A stretch of DNA of 64,000 bases from Pisaster brevispinus (Eukaryota > Echinodermata > Asteroidea > Forcipulatida > Asteriidae): positions 4,464,001-4,528,000 of the forward strand of contig JAMKCF010000019.1 in NCBI GenBank assembly GCA_023634235.1. The letters run 5' to 3'. This document shows, piece by piece, positions 21,601-33,635 of the stretch. The position numbers were made by a program, and so were the translations under genes. The notes under the pieces are model-generated. The model was not told the DNA's origin. It made no database searches and saw only the letters and a program-made list of their open reading frames with translations. Numbering within the stretch: the first letter of the stretch is position 1; each line of letters begins with the position of its first letter.

Positions 21601-22519
21601 TGTGTCATTCTTCCAGAATAATTGTAACTCAGTATAGATACTGCTTTTTGAAACGGATGTTCTCCACTTTTATCTCACATATAGTATTGGTTGCATTCAG
21701 GCAACTGTGATTGCAACTGACAAGGGATTTTTCTTTTTTTTAAGGAAACAGTTAATGAAGAAATGAACGCCATTAATTTGTTATCTTATGGGAAAAGTCC
21801 CTACTAATGTAGGCACAACTTGCCCAGCTCCTTGTCAAACTAGACTAACATAAAGACTTCCACAATGTAGAGTGATTGACAAACGATTGTGATACTAAAA
21901 CAAATGCATTTCTAAAACGGGTGTAGCTTTTTTTTCCTAGGAAAAACAAAAGAACAGCCCTTTTTAGGGGAAAAGAAAGGTATTTGAAATATTGTTGGCT
22001 TTAAACGCCGTTGAAAACAAAATATAACTCACTTAGTATTTTGTGTCATGAGCAGGATAGAGGAAGCCTTATAATTTATTGAGAGAGTTAAAAGTGGAAT
22101 TGATATTCCTGTCGCTCAGTGCTGGTTATTCTTAGGTTGTAAGACCACAGTGAAATAATGCGGGGGTCGGGGAGGGGGGGGGGGGTCAGGGGGGAATAAA
22201 AAAAAACTGTCAGCGGCACATGTACCGCCCAATGCAAGGAGGAGGTTTGGCAAAGTGTTTGGTGGGAAGGAGCCTTAGCTCCGGAAAGGTGTGTGTATGT
22301 GTGTAGGTACCTGACCTGGCTTAGGTGACTCATATCCCTCTCTGGCGCTCCTTGGCACTGCTGCCAAATGCCAAACTTGATTGGGTTGTTGGGGGGTGGG
22401 TGGGCGGGGGGGTGGATATTAAAATAAGGATTACTGGTTTCATCGTCAAGTATTGCTTAAGAATAGTGTTGGAATTGTACGGGTTGCTAGTGACAATGTT
22501 GATGGAATAAAAGGTTGTG

Positions 22520-22610
22520 TCCGAATCGGTGGCTACAGCTTACGGCTACGGCTGAAGTGTAGGACATCCTTAGCAGCAATCTTAGCAACAGTCGTAGCCT
22601 AAACATATTT
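22520..22610. mobile_element. GTAGCC-rich foldback fragment
   Basis: GTGGCTACAGCTTACGGCTACGG at 22530, with AGGACATCCTTAGC and a closing CAGTCGTAGCC. Better copies are at 45465-45625 and 56318-56465. Confidence 0.55.
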
Positions 22611-24304
22611 TTTGTAGTGCACTGCGCTTATCCAATCTCCTGGATCTTCACATCACTAAAAGTACAACAAACTTTAAAGACCGCCCCGTTATTTGAAATG
22701 TGATATCATTGGTTGTTTAGAAGTTTTGCACTGGAAGGGTATCAAATACAATGGCTATTCACACCATTTTAACGTGAGGCTAGAGACAAGTTTTTCCTCA
22801 TTTTATAAAGACTCTATCTGATGAAAGGTTAGCGCATCACAAATCTGAAATCAACCAGGAGGAGCCGCTCTCTAATTTTTTTTAATTACATTTTTCCTGT
22901 AGAGGCTCATACAGATTTAATGTCAGATAAACTCGAGTGGAATTGATGGCGTATACGATTTGACCAAATAATAAACATCACCCACTGGTGATGTTAATCC
23001 CTAGGGAAACTTGAGTCACATGTGAATGTTACTTCTTTCATCCACCATTATATTGTGTAGAGTGTGTGGGTGGAAATAGGGTGGGAATGAGTGGAGTTTC
23101 CTCTTCAATTAATTTATGATAATGAGTAAAATTGGAGTCATGGTTAGGCTTGTTTCACTCTGGTTTTGAAAGCCCACCCTAGCATCCAGATTGTGTGATA
23201 CCTGAGTAAATTCTTCAGTTCCTTCTCTTTTTATTGGATTTAAATCGGTCCGCCTGTCGTATACGTCTTGTTCTGTTTGTTGGCTTCTTTTTTTTTTTTT
23301 TTTTTTTTTTTCTCTTTTTACTATCGTTCTGCTTTTGAAGGCCATGAACCCTGTCTGCTGCCCTCTGTTGTTAGGAGTTTATGGCTGTGTTCACCTATAT
23401 TGACACTGAGGATGGTAACATAAGAGATCCAGTTCGTAGTTTGACAATCAGAGGAATTCCTTGGTTTGACTTGGGTATGCATCACTAAACAAAAGTCCAA
23501 ACAATGGGAGAACAAAGAGAAGTCCTTAACTTAATGGGTTGATCATTGTGTTGGGGGGGGGGGTGTCTTACACATCAGCACTTGTGGCACAACGGTTGTG
23601 GGGTTGTCCTAGAGAGGAATGGTTTAGGAAAGGGAATAATAGAGTCACAATGAAACTGCATCTGTATATTGTAAAGTGGGGTGTTTTTTTAAGAGCTTGT
23701 AAAATTAATGTTTCTTTGTCAAAGGATGCTTTGAGAAATATTAACAAAATGAGAAAGTTTCAGCTTGTTTAGCCCCTTTTAGCTAGAAGTGAAAGGCAAA
23801 GATTCATTCAAAATATTTTCCTTTTTTTTTCAGTTTTAATTAACATTGATGAAATGGCATCCATTTCACTTTAATTGGAACCGACAACATACAAGGCAAT
23901 GTTGAACACTACAGGATGTTCAAGACTAATTCAAAGTTCTTATCATTAAACTATAATTTGCCCACTTGACAAATTATATCATGGAATGTACATGTGCCCG
24001 TCAAGAAACATGACTGCAAGTCGTCCACATTTATCAGGGGAATCACAAAATCATTTTGTATGTTTGTAATAAAACGCTCTTCCTGTTTATCACAGAACAT
24101 TCAGAATATTCTTCCTGTTTGTGCATTTCTATAGACAGCTGATTATTCCCCAGCTGCCAATCTTAGACTTGTGCTCATTTTGGCAGTTTTAGGGTAACTC
24201 ACATTTTGACCCCCACATAAAAGACATGATAGAGTAGATGTTGGTTTTTATTCATATCCTGGCAGGTAACTAGATGAAAGTCTTTTACAACATTATCCCA
24301 GGTC

Positions 24305-24690
24305 CCAGGGCTCCAATTTGGTGGGAAAAATACACAAGACCGCAGGGATTGTAGCTCAAAACTTTTACCCGACCAGAAATCAAAATGAGAAAAACAAAAT
24401 TCCACACAGTTTAGTATGTAAACTGTTTTTATTTGAACCTGCGCTAGAAGAAGAGTTGACTTATAATTTGTCTTTTGGTTCCATACTTTGATACTTAAAA
24501 AAATTAACAATTCAAGTCATTTTGTTTTGGACACAATTTGTCATTTATTTAAGATTTATACTGTGAGTCATTATTATTGGATTCAAAAACACAAGACCAC
24601 CGGGCTTGTCCAGACATGAGTTGACAGGGCCAAACGCTGGAACCACTGGCCTCAGGCCTGAGGTTTAGTCTAAATTTTGAGCCCAGGTTC
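24305..24690 (-). repeat. Dispersed repeat with ACAAGACCACCGGGCTTGTC core
   Basis: The left part reads CAGGGCTCCAATTTGG and ACACAAGACCGCAGGG; the right part reads ACACAAGACCACCGGGCTTG, GGCCTCAGGCCTGAGG and AAATTTTGAGCCC. Same family as 9485 and 53690, opposite strand. Confidence 0.65.
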
Positions 24691-25088
24691 ATCAGGCATA
24701 CTTTAAACCAATCCACAAACTGCCTCAACACCCTGGGGAGTTTACAACCTCAAGCTGCTCATAATATTATTAAGTTACACTCAGGGGTTAATCCAACATA
24801 ATAATGTCCCATCCCTTGCAGGTTTCATTTAAGATTGCTCGGTAAATAAGATATAAATGTTTTTATATTCAAATCTAAAGAAGTCTTGCTCTTTGATCTA
24901 TTTAGCCAGCATTTTGAAGTGAAACAGTATTTGTTTTACTGATTTCCCCCATAATGTTTATGTCCATCCCTGAAGGAAAACACATTTCACAGGTGTGTAT
25001 TTCCCTCTCCATCATCTATTTCCACTTGACTGCTTTTGTTACATCAGTAATGTATACTTGTACCTGTTATGTTTGTAGTCTTGTCATT

Positions 25089-25210
25089 TAGCCTTCGAGA
25101 AAGACTCTGCTAGGGTCGAAACATCAGGCCACTAACTGTTTTTTTTGTGCATACCATAGGTCCTTTTGGCTGGTAAGCAGTTTGCAACAGCTATTACTAT
25201 TTTTCAGGTG
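25089..25210 (+). repeat. CCTTCGAGAAAGACTCTGC repeat
   Basis: AGCCTTCGAGAAAGACTCTG and AGGGTCGAAACATCAGGCC, then CCATAGGTCCTTTTGGC and AAGCAGTTTGCAACAGCTA. Other copies: 31385-31500, 40861-40965 (-), 50795-50912 (rearranged) and 58391-58515. Confidence 0.75.
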
Positions 25211-26538
25211 TAAAAAGTGTGTGTACTTTCCTGAACCCTTTGCATAGAAAGAATTCCATTGAAATAGTTTCTGTTGCTAAATAGGGGACTATGATCCAAC
25301 TGACTGACTTTGTAGTCAAACCTAGCGGGTCGAAACAGCCACCACACCCTAGGGTCTAACCATCCTATTAGTGTCCATTATTGCTCCCATCATAACACAG
25401 TCCACATGTGTGCAGGCTGGAATCATCATAACAATGCTCCCTATCTACCCCCATTGAGTTTGACATCACATTTCCCCTGCCTGTGGTTCACCTTGTCTAC
25501 TTCAATTACCCTGGGGCTACACTCTCCCTGGCCTCCAAGGGTCTGTGTGTGTAGGCCTACATTTATCATTGACAACTGAAAAAGTCCATAAAAAAACACC
25601 TCTACCCTCCCATGACTCCCTCAGTAATTGTTCATACTTTTGTACCAAACAAGTTTTCAATCAGATTTCTTTGGATGCACAGATGTGCCCAGGAGGTTTG
25701 AGAAATATGTTTTGATTCTAATGGAAACAACTGGCCCAGCCTTGCATGATAACTAGATGAATGTGTCCCCAGGTCATTGTTAGCTTGTCTCTTGTGTTGA
25801 CATTCGTTCTGTCCATTATTGGAGATGGGGGGGGGGGGGGGGTTCATCTGCTTATGACTCCAAGAGTGTTTTTGAGTCAGTCAGGGGGGCACTACACCAA
25901 TGGAAAATCATGCACCAATCCATGTGAAGAAATTCTATTTCTAAACCCACAACTTTGTCTGTATTTCAAGATTTGAAGGTCATGACTTTTGGTTGACAAA
26001 TGGTCCACTATCATGCCCTGAGATTGTTGACATTCAACCCAAGGTATTTCTAATTCACACTGGCAGAACTGCCTGATTCCTGCAGAAAGTTCCCCCAAAA
26101 TAAACCAATTTTGTGTGTATTCTGATGAGCAAATTTCGAAAATCTCCCTGATTATGGAAACTTTGTCCCTATTAAGTTGCATGTAATTCTCAGATATCTC
26201 CCTGATTGTTGTACAAAACCTCCCCGAATGCAAGATGCAAATGTTGATAGCTCTGAACTAGTCCCAAGTTTTATATATACATTTTTTGCAATGCCCCTTT
26301 TCCAAGATTGAGTTTGCCAGTTGACTTGTCTAGTGGCTTTTTTGTTGTTATATTGGCTTTGCTAAAAAAAGACTGAACATACCAACAGTTTGTTTATTTG
26401 ATTTCAAGAGGCTAAGATTTTTAAATATATTTGTTTAATATTTAGCATTAAGCATTGGTTGATAAGGGATCTTATTTATTAGTGAGTTGCACCCATCAGT
26501 TTTGTATCATTACTCCAAAGTTACCCCCCTTCACATTC

Positions 26539-26738
26539 AGTAAGGATGTAGGCATGGGTACCATCCACTAGGAGTCTGGCTGGTAGAGCAAAATGCACTA
26601 CATTCCCGACGTTTTACGAAGCAATTATGGTTAAGTGCCTTGCTCAAGGGCACAAGTGTCATGACCGGGATTCGAACCCACACTCTACTGCTGACAACAC
26701 CAGAGCTTGGGTCCGGTAAACTGGACCGCCATGTCATT
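26539..26738 (-). repeat. tRNA-headed SINE, minus strand
   Basis: Read on the minus strand from 26738, the head is ATGACATGGCGGTCCAG with GACCCAAGCTCTGG. The B box GGGTTCGAATCCC is intact. The body CTTGAGCAAGGCACTTAACC leads to GTAGTGCATTTTGCTCTACC and CTCCTAGTGGATGG. The same 3' body, without a head, is at 30476-30540. Confidence 0.8.
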
Positions 26739-27773
26739 GTGCAAATAATCTTTAAAAAACAACAGCAACAACAGTAGGCAAATTAGTTTTATGACGATAT
26801 AAGTAGTGTTGTGTCATTACATGTATGTTGCATTATTGCTCTGGAGTCTTTTGGAAAATCCTTTTTGTTAGGGAAAAAAAGATCCAGTTGTGTATGATAT
26901 CATTCTGCGTGAAGTTTTGTTTGGCTGGGGGAAGGGAGGTAACTTCACCTGCATCCTCCACTGCTCTAGCTACTTTACCTCTGCTTAGAAGTGGGTCGGA
27001 TACATGTATTCAATATTATTTTCAAAACTGATGTTGTCAGTTTTAGGTCGATTCCTTGTTGCTGAAATGAAAGTTTTTTTGAAAGAAAAAGTTTCTGTGG
27101 AAGAGTAAAATTGACTTTGTTTTGCGACAGAAACTGTACAAAAGTGTTTGCTTTTTCATAGCTTTTTAGGCAAACAAGTCAAGAATGTGCCCACACTTTT
27201 GATAAAATGCAGGACAAGCATTGTGTACTTAGTCTCAGTCATACTAAATAGGTTTTTTTTTACGTTTGTACTGGTTGTTTAGAATTTTTATATTTTAATC
27301 GTATGTGAAGCGCTGCATTTCTTGAAGGATGCTTGTTTTAAATGCTTGTTCATAGTCATAATAATGTCCATATTTTGTTCTGAACTCCAAAACTTTTTGA
27401 TCATGTTTTCTTTCCTAAGTTTCAACCAAACTCACAACCCGAACATCTGCTTTATGTGTACATGTAATCCTTAGTGACTGCAAGATTACATTGTACACTT
27501 ACTCCTTCTACTGTAAGTACAAAACACAAACATTGCCTCCAGCACTTCCATAACAACTTAATACAATCAAAGTTAATGTCCAAATGGGATGTGATGCTCA
27601 GCTGCAATCAGCCAAAGATTCTGCCTTCGTTTCTGTTCATATTTGTTGTTCCGTTGGTGTTGGATACACTTGTAGTGCTCATCACTGTAGTTAGTATGGA
27701 ATCATAAGGGATTAGCCATTAACAGTAAATGCCTAAAACGTGACTGACCGTACATTTGTCTACACAGCGTTTT

Positions 27774-28212
27774 ACTTAAAGTTAGGGTCATAGATTGGTT
27801 AATACACAAGAAATTAATGTCCTAAAAACTTACTCGTTCAGAAGCACTGCAGCTGTTGATAGTATAAACTATTTTGAAAAACGACTCCCTTCCAAGTATT
27901 ATGGTTTAGATAACATATCACCAAGAAACACTTGAATCTAAGAAACCACTCATGCATGAATCGTTTCTCAGAATTTTGAGGGTTGGTGTCTGTTCAGGAA
28001 TGCTGCAGCCAGAGATGCGGTAGGTACCCGCTGTCATCTCGCTAAGCATGGATTAATTAAATGTTCTTGTGAAAATACTTTAACAGTTCTCCCACTGCTT
28101 TCTTAACAAGTATTCAGCTAAAACTTTCACCTGTGACTTTTATTGTAGCTTTCTTGTCTATAAATCGGCGTTATGTCGACAAAAAACAATCTTTGACCCT
28201 ACCTTCAAGCCT
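27774..28212. mobile_element. TTAA-type MITE, AGGTAGGGTCA-like ends
   Basis: It starts ACTTAAAGTTAGGGTCA and ends TTTGACCCTACCTTCAAG. The interior has ATTTTGAGGGTTGGTGTC, GCTGCAGCCAGAGATGCGG and AACTTTCACCTGTGACTTTT. Relatives lie at 38430-38694, 44048-44472, 47389-47812 and 54401-54838. Its right edge merges with the hairpin at 28204. Confidence 0.75.
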
Positions 28213-28266
28213 CTCATTGTGGCCCATTTGCCTGAGAGGCAAATGAGCCACAATGAGAGGCTTGAA
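28204..28266. repeat. 30-bp hairpin with 3-nt loop
   Basis: The left arm is 28204-28233 and the right arm 28237-28266, with loop GAG. They are complementary at 29 of 30 positions (one G/A difference near the loop). The left arm begins inside the end of a MITE. Confidence 0.9.
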
Positions 28267-28940
28267 CTGTATAACACCAACCTTCCAAGAATATGGAAAA
28301 CTCAACATGGATGTTTGCACTTTGCATTATTTATTACCAAGTTAAAAATCTAACATCATATTTGATCAACTGCAGGGTTGTTTTGAAATTGCAGGTGGGA
28401 AGTTAAGTCTTTTACATGGCACGGCATGGGGCGTGGTCTCGCACGAATGTTAAAACCACAGGCAGAAATCCTAAATCTTGTGGGGTTGTGTGAGGTTCGC
28501 GTGCAATCATTTGGGTAAGAAATCTTAAACATCAACCTAATTGGTTGAAAGTTATTTTTCTTTAGGACCTTGAACTTGTGGATATAGGTCATCAGACAGA
28601 GTCGTAAATATTTGAAGGAGATGGATGAGTTAATTATTAGATTATCTGTGGTTGTTCCAGCCCCAAAACAAACTTCATGGTTTGTTTTTCTGTTTTTTAT
28701 TTTTATGGAGAACACTGACTTTGAGTTAAGTGAATTTTTAAAAATGTAAAGTTCAACGACTTTGGTTTTGTACGTTCAAAGTCGTTCCATTATCAAAGGT
28801 GGTTGGATTCTGCGTAGCAGAATGGCGGGTACATATGGAAATATTTATTGAAAACCTTACTACTATTATTATTAGATTTCTGGTAATGAAAATAAGAATG
28901 CCTAAAAAGCAAACTTGATCACAGTAAATCAGAAGCCCTG

Positions 28941-29064
28941 GCCAGGAATTAACCAGAGGTCACACATTTCACGGCCTCTGTTGCCCTTGTCTTTTTCCAA
29001 CGGAAGTGCCCTTTGCAAAATGAAAATATTCTTGCCCCCTTCAAAGACAAAATTCCAGGCCTGG
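28941..29064 (-). mobile_element. CAGGCCTGGAATT-family MITE, minus strand
   Basis: GGCCAGGAATTAACCAGAGG at the left, GTGCCCTTTGCAAAATGAAA inside, and ACAAAATTCCAGGCCTGGA at the right: the family read in reverse. Confidence 0.75.
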
Positions 29065-29143
29065 ACGCCTAAGGAAACATTTAGACAAGGGTGCTTGGAA
29101 TGAACTGAGATTAGCACCTACTCTTTCATAGTAACACTAACAG

Positions 29144-29280
29144 GGTTTGGCCTTAACTTTTTTAGTGACTGCCCAGCAAGACCAGTTAGTCCATCAGTTT
29201 TTTTTACTAGTCCATAAATCAACTAATAGAGATGCTTTTCAACACTGAACTAGCCAGCCAGACCACTGGGAGTAAATTTT
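29144..29280. repeat. Diverged fragment of the GGCCAGTAAAC repeat family
   Basis: CAGCAAGACCAGTTAGTCCA and CCAGCCAGACCACTGGGAGT, then AAATTTTGA, resemble the ends of the 9485 and 53690 elements. Confidence 0.4.
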
Positions 29281-30299
29281 GACGATGTTAAGAGAGCACG
29301 CTGGGTAAAGTGTTCTGGGTTCTTACAGGCTCTACCTATCCTGGTTAACGGAACCTAAGTTCAAACTGCATCTCCGTCTGTTAGCTTTTCAATTTTATTA
29401 CTTTTTTTATTTGATAAACCAATCATATATAATTTATTTTTATTCTTTCATATTATGAAAAATCATCTAAAATTATGAAAGCGGTTATTTGCTTTTTCTT
29501 CAACTAAAAGATCTACCTTTTTTTTGTTGAAAACCCCAAGAAGCTTCACAGGCTTGTTTTGTGGGATTCCATTTTATGTCAACAGCACTCGTTGATAAGA
29601 ACTTTTTTCCAGAATGGAAAATGAAAAAAAAAAAAAAAAAAAACATCTGCCTGCAATTTATACAATTAAAAAGAAAGTTTCCCTCATCCGCCAATATCCT
29701 TTCAATAATATCTTGATGATTATTGCATATTTGTTTGGAATTTGACAAATGCTGTGTAGGCCTTTCAGAGGAGTTTCTTGCATTGATTGAATTACTCACT
29801 CCGGGCCAGATGCGTATGCTTGGCATCTAGCGGCAAAGTCAAAGCTCGCTGGGTTCAATTTGAAGAGTATAGTACATACATGTAGGTTCATGTCTGTTGA
29901 GCCAACAGCTTGCCCTCAGACCTTCTGACTCTGAGTTTGGACTCCTCTAATTGGTTATTTAAATAGATTGGTTGATTAATGTATGAGGTGGTCAAGAACT
30001 GTGGATGACATCAGCTGAAACAGTCTGTGTTTCTTGAGAGTGATGAGTACAAATTTAAAGACAGTGCACAGGATTGACAATCATGTTTAGTTCACTGAAA
30101 GTTCACTGGACATAAAGTTCCTACCAGTACCAACCCTCAAATCCATACAATTTATTACAGACATCATCACTTAAAACAAAAAAAATAAAAAATTATGAGA
30201 TATCACCCAACTCACAAGTAAAAATTCATGAGGGGAAAGCTTCATTATTCAATTTATTTTATTGATTGATTGATTGATTTATTTATTTACTCTTAATGA

Positions 30300-30540
30300 G
30301 ATATTGCCTTACAATACATTACAAGGCCGGACGGCGACTTCAAGGTGAGGGCTACACTTAACTGATTTGGGCTGTCGACCCAGATCAACTGTCACCAGGG
30401 GCACGTTGCCACCTACTCCTGGGGCTGAAACAGGGTTACTCCCTTCATAGTCCATAGGGTGTAGCTTTTGTTGTAGGCAAGGGTATTATCCACTAGGAGC
30501 CTGGTTGTCAGAGCAGAGTGCACTACCTTCCCTACTTGCT
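30300..30540 (-). repeat. SINE 3' body, minus strand, head not seen
   Basis: 30476-30530 (TAGGCAAGGGTATTATCCAC, TAGGAGCCTGGTTGTC, GAGTGCACTACCTTCC) matches the 3' body of the SINE at 26539. The A and B boxes are absent. Confidence 0.5.
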
Positions 30541-31384
30541 CTAGTTCCCACTAGAAGCCCTTCCACGCCCCCCCCCCCCCATGTTGACATATCTTACTAC
30601 AACAAGTCGTCAAATATGTGCTGGTGGACCCATTTGTCAACATATGTCATAATGTCAGATTTCAACACATTCAAACACCAGAGTGAACATTTAATTACCC
30701 CAGAAAGGCTCTTTTTTTTTCCTGCAGTATAAACGAAAAACCTTTGTGGTATACAGGTTCAATGATAATATTTAGGTTACGTGCCATGGGTGATGCACAG
30801 TCTTATTGCACCAGAGTCTTATTGCACCACACTACCAGTGGTATTGTGAAAGGTTTGTACGAATTGTTGCCATAAATCTTGGCATCGATTGACTTCATGC
30901 TTTACCTTTATACCTCGGTCCTGTTTGCTCGGGAGCTTCCTTTTGTGATTGCCCATTTGGCAGTTCACCAGGATTCCCTTCCTGCGAACTGGATCAAAGT
31001 TAGCTTGAGATTGTATTATGATCCCACCTCAAAAGAACCCATAAGTCATAATAATAATGGTGGACATTTATGTAGTGCCATTTATGTTAACCCTGTCAGT
31101 AGGTTATTTATTTCATTGCTAGGAACCACCTAAAGCTCCCCAGAGGGTAATCTGCAACCTGTGCTTAAAAACGATGTACCTGATTTACTTTAAAATATGT
31201 CATAATTCAAAAATATTGTTATTTATAAATGACGTTCCATCTAAAGCTGATCCTCGCGTCTAGTGAATTACAAAGTCTGCTTTGAACACATGGCTTTCCA
31301 ACACTGGTTGGTTGAAAATTGGGGTCATAATCTTCGTCTAGGTTTTCCAAATGCAAAATAAAAAAGTAAATGCCCTGATGTTTT

Positions 31385-31500
31385 GACCCTCGCAGAGTCT
31401 TCTCGAAGGCTATCCCTCGAGAAAGACTTCTCTTTTTTTTGCATTTGTACCATAGGTCCTTTTGGTTGGGTAAGCAGTTTGCAACAGCTAATTCTGTTTT
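31385..31500 (+). repeat. CCTTCGAGAAAGACT repeat, rearranged copy
   Basis: An inverted start (GACCCTCGCAGAGTCTTCTC, GAAGGCTA) is joined to a direct one (CCCTCGAGAAAGACTTCTC), followed by ACCATAGGTCCTTTTGG and AGCAGTTTGCAACAGCTA. Confidence 0.65.
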
Positions 31501-32989
31501 GCCATTTAAGTTTTCCAAACATGTACAAAACAATTTTTGACAATGGTCATTTTTGTCAAAGACTTGGTTGACAGCAAAATATTTGTGGTGTTATATAATA
31601 ATTCCATACTGTGTGTTCCTTGAAAATTAATTAAGGCATTTGTTTGTCTTTTAAATGTCATGTTACAAAAAGTTACCATAATCCCAATCTTTACTTTTTG
31701 GTCGAAAAGTATGCTGCAAGAAGCAGGTTGATGGAAAGAAAAATACGCTAGGTACAGTTGTAAAGCTACAACAAATTTTAATAAAGAAAGCATGTCGATC
31801 TTTTGTTGCAAATTCGAATCAGGCATTTCATAATAATTTGTGTAGCTCTCATTTTCCATTTAGCTGAAATTTTGGCATAGTAAACCTACACGGATCAAAG
31901 GAAGTAAAGATTGTACACTATAGTGACACAAAATTTGTGAAACTTGTCTGTTTTTTGAAAACTGATTGATGTCTGTGCTGACTCTTTTTTTTAGTTCCTG
32001 ACTTTTTTCTCTCTAATTTTCTTTTCTTTTTCCTTGAGGGAGGGGGCACTCACCTGCTTTGCAGAGCACCTGAACCTTTCAACAAGAAAACACATCACTA
32101 AAATAACTTGCGCTTCCTGACATCTGTAATGGCTGTACTTTCCTAGTCAAGCTTTTGGAAATGCAAGTCATTTTCTCTCCCCAGGTCGATTGGGTCACAG
32201 TAGCTGCTGGGTTTCAGATTTCACTTTCGTACCTGGCTCACATTTGTAGGGCATTTGGACCAGCCGCTCAAACTACTTATTCGATTGTAGTGATTGTCAT
32301 GAAACCATTTCTGCCCCACCTCCCCAAGCTCTTTGTAAGGTTCTGTGTTGAGTGATTCTGCATGTACTTCTTCTAAGCTTTGTCATCAGCCTTTGGAGAC
32401 CATGACTGGAACATCCAAGTAGACTGTAGCCCGCTGTAATGCTTGAAGCTTATAGTGAGATTCACTTAACATAGTTTACGGGCAGTAATTGAAGATGATA
32501 TTATTATTGCGGTGATGGAAAACAGTGGAAGTTTAATAAATTAAGTGGCAAACATTGAGTTTATCTTCTGTGGTCCCTGGCATGGCTATTGACAGATAGA
32601 ATGCCCCCAAGTGTTAACGGGTGTAATTGTTCCCCCATGCCTGTCGAATGGAAAACATTCCGGTGAACTTGTCCAGTGATGGCTCTCTTGACACTTGCGC
32701 TGACTCATCAAATTAACTGAGTACTCATCAGCACCTACGAAAAACAACTTGGGTCCCCTCTAGGTGTGAATGTGTTGTGGATGAAGTTGAAATTGAAATT
32801 GTAGCTGAGTAGGTGGCCTATCAGTTTACAAACTGATGTTCAGTGGAAGGGGAAGGGGGGGTTCAGAAGAGCTCTGAGAAAGCTTTGGAACCGGTCATTA
32901 ATAAATCCTTGTTAATTAAGTCCCTGGATCTGGCGCATATCATCACTGTCATCTTTAATTGTTTCAAAGGGGCAATCATGGAAGTGGCC

Positions 32990-33013
32990 GGGGGGGGGGG
33001 GGGGGGGGGGGGG
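32990..33013 (+). repeat. G24 homopolymer
   Basis: Twenty-four consecutive G, the longest in the window. Other runs on the + strand: 8917, 22174, 23553, 25827, 47179, 61568 and 63882. Long C runs are fewer and shorter (17060, 30568, 54121). Confidence 0.9.
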
Positions 33014-33509
33014 ATAGATCTCTACGTCAGTCTGGGTATTTGGTAATGAGAAGAAGACAGATCAATGCATCTGAGGTGAGACCTTTTTGGATGTCAGGGT
33101 ACTTTTAATTGCGTTGTCTGGCAGGATCTCAGGAGGAGGCAGTGGTACCACAGATAAGATGAATGTGTCTCCTGTAGCGTTGCTGCACACCGCAGACATA
33201 CACATCTGTCTTGTTAGACCCATTGTGGGATCTGTAGTAGATCAGCGCGGATAAAGACGAAACACATGCAGCAATTACAAAACGGCCATATCATCTTGTG
33301 GACATCTTTCAGTGGTTTCCCCGTGAGACAAGACAATGACGATTACCGGGACGATTCATCGGTAGTCCGCACTCAGTGTTTTAAGATGTGCAGGGGATAC
33401 GAGTGAAATCAAACGTACTGAATACTGTTTACTCATCTCGATCTTGAGCTGGATTGTTGTAAGTGCACAAAAATAGCCACTTACAGGCAATTGAACCTGT
33501 TGGCATGTA

Positions 33510-33635
33510 GCAAGGCCTGGAATTACACGGAGGCTACTCTTGCCCTGGTCTTGGCCTTGGTGCCTCTTTCATACGTTTTCCACACACTTTGATGGAAGTG
33601 CCCCTTGCCACGATTGCAAAATGAAAACCAGTTTG
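33510..33635 (-). mobile_element. CAGGCCTGGAATT-family MITE, minus strand, diverged
   Basis: AAGGCCTGGAATTACACGG, TTGCCCTGGTCTTGGCCTTG, GGTGCCTCTTTC and GATGGAAGTGCCCCTTG, then GCAAAATGAAAAC. The far end is missing. Confidence 0.65.

Larger units (their letters stand above)
20572..30000 (+). other. WDR27 last intron, first part
   Basis: Start of the 38.7-kb phase-0 intron. Contents: a possible LINE relic (21128-21250), a degenerate tandem array (21305-21600), T24 at 23288, G12 at 22174, G16 at 25827, repeat copies at 24305, 25089, 28941 and 29144, a minus-strand SINE (26539-26738) and a TTAA-type MITE (27774-28212) abutting a hairpin. No splice-bounded frame suggesting another gene was found on either strand. 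Confidence 0.65.
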
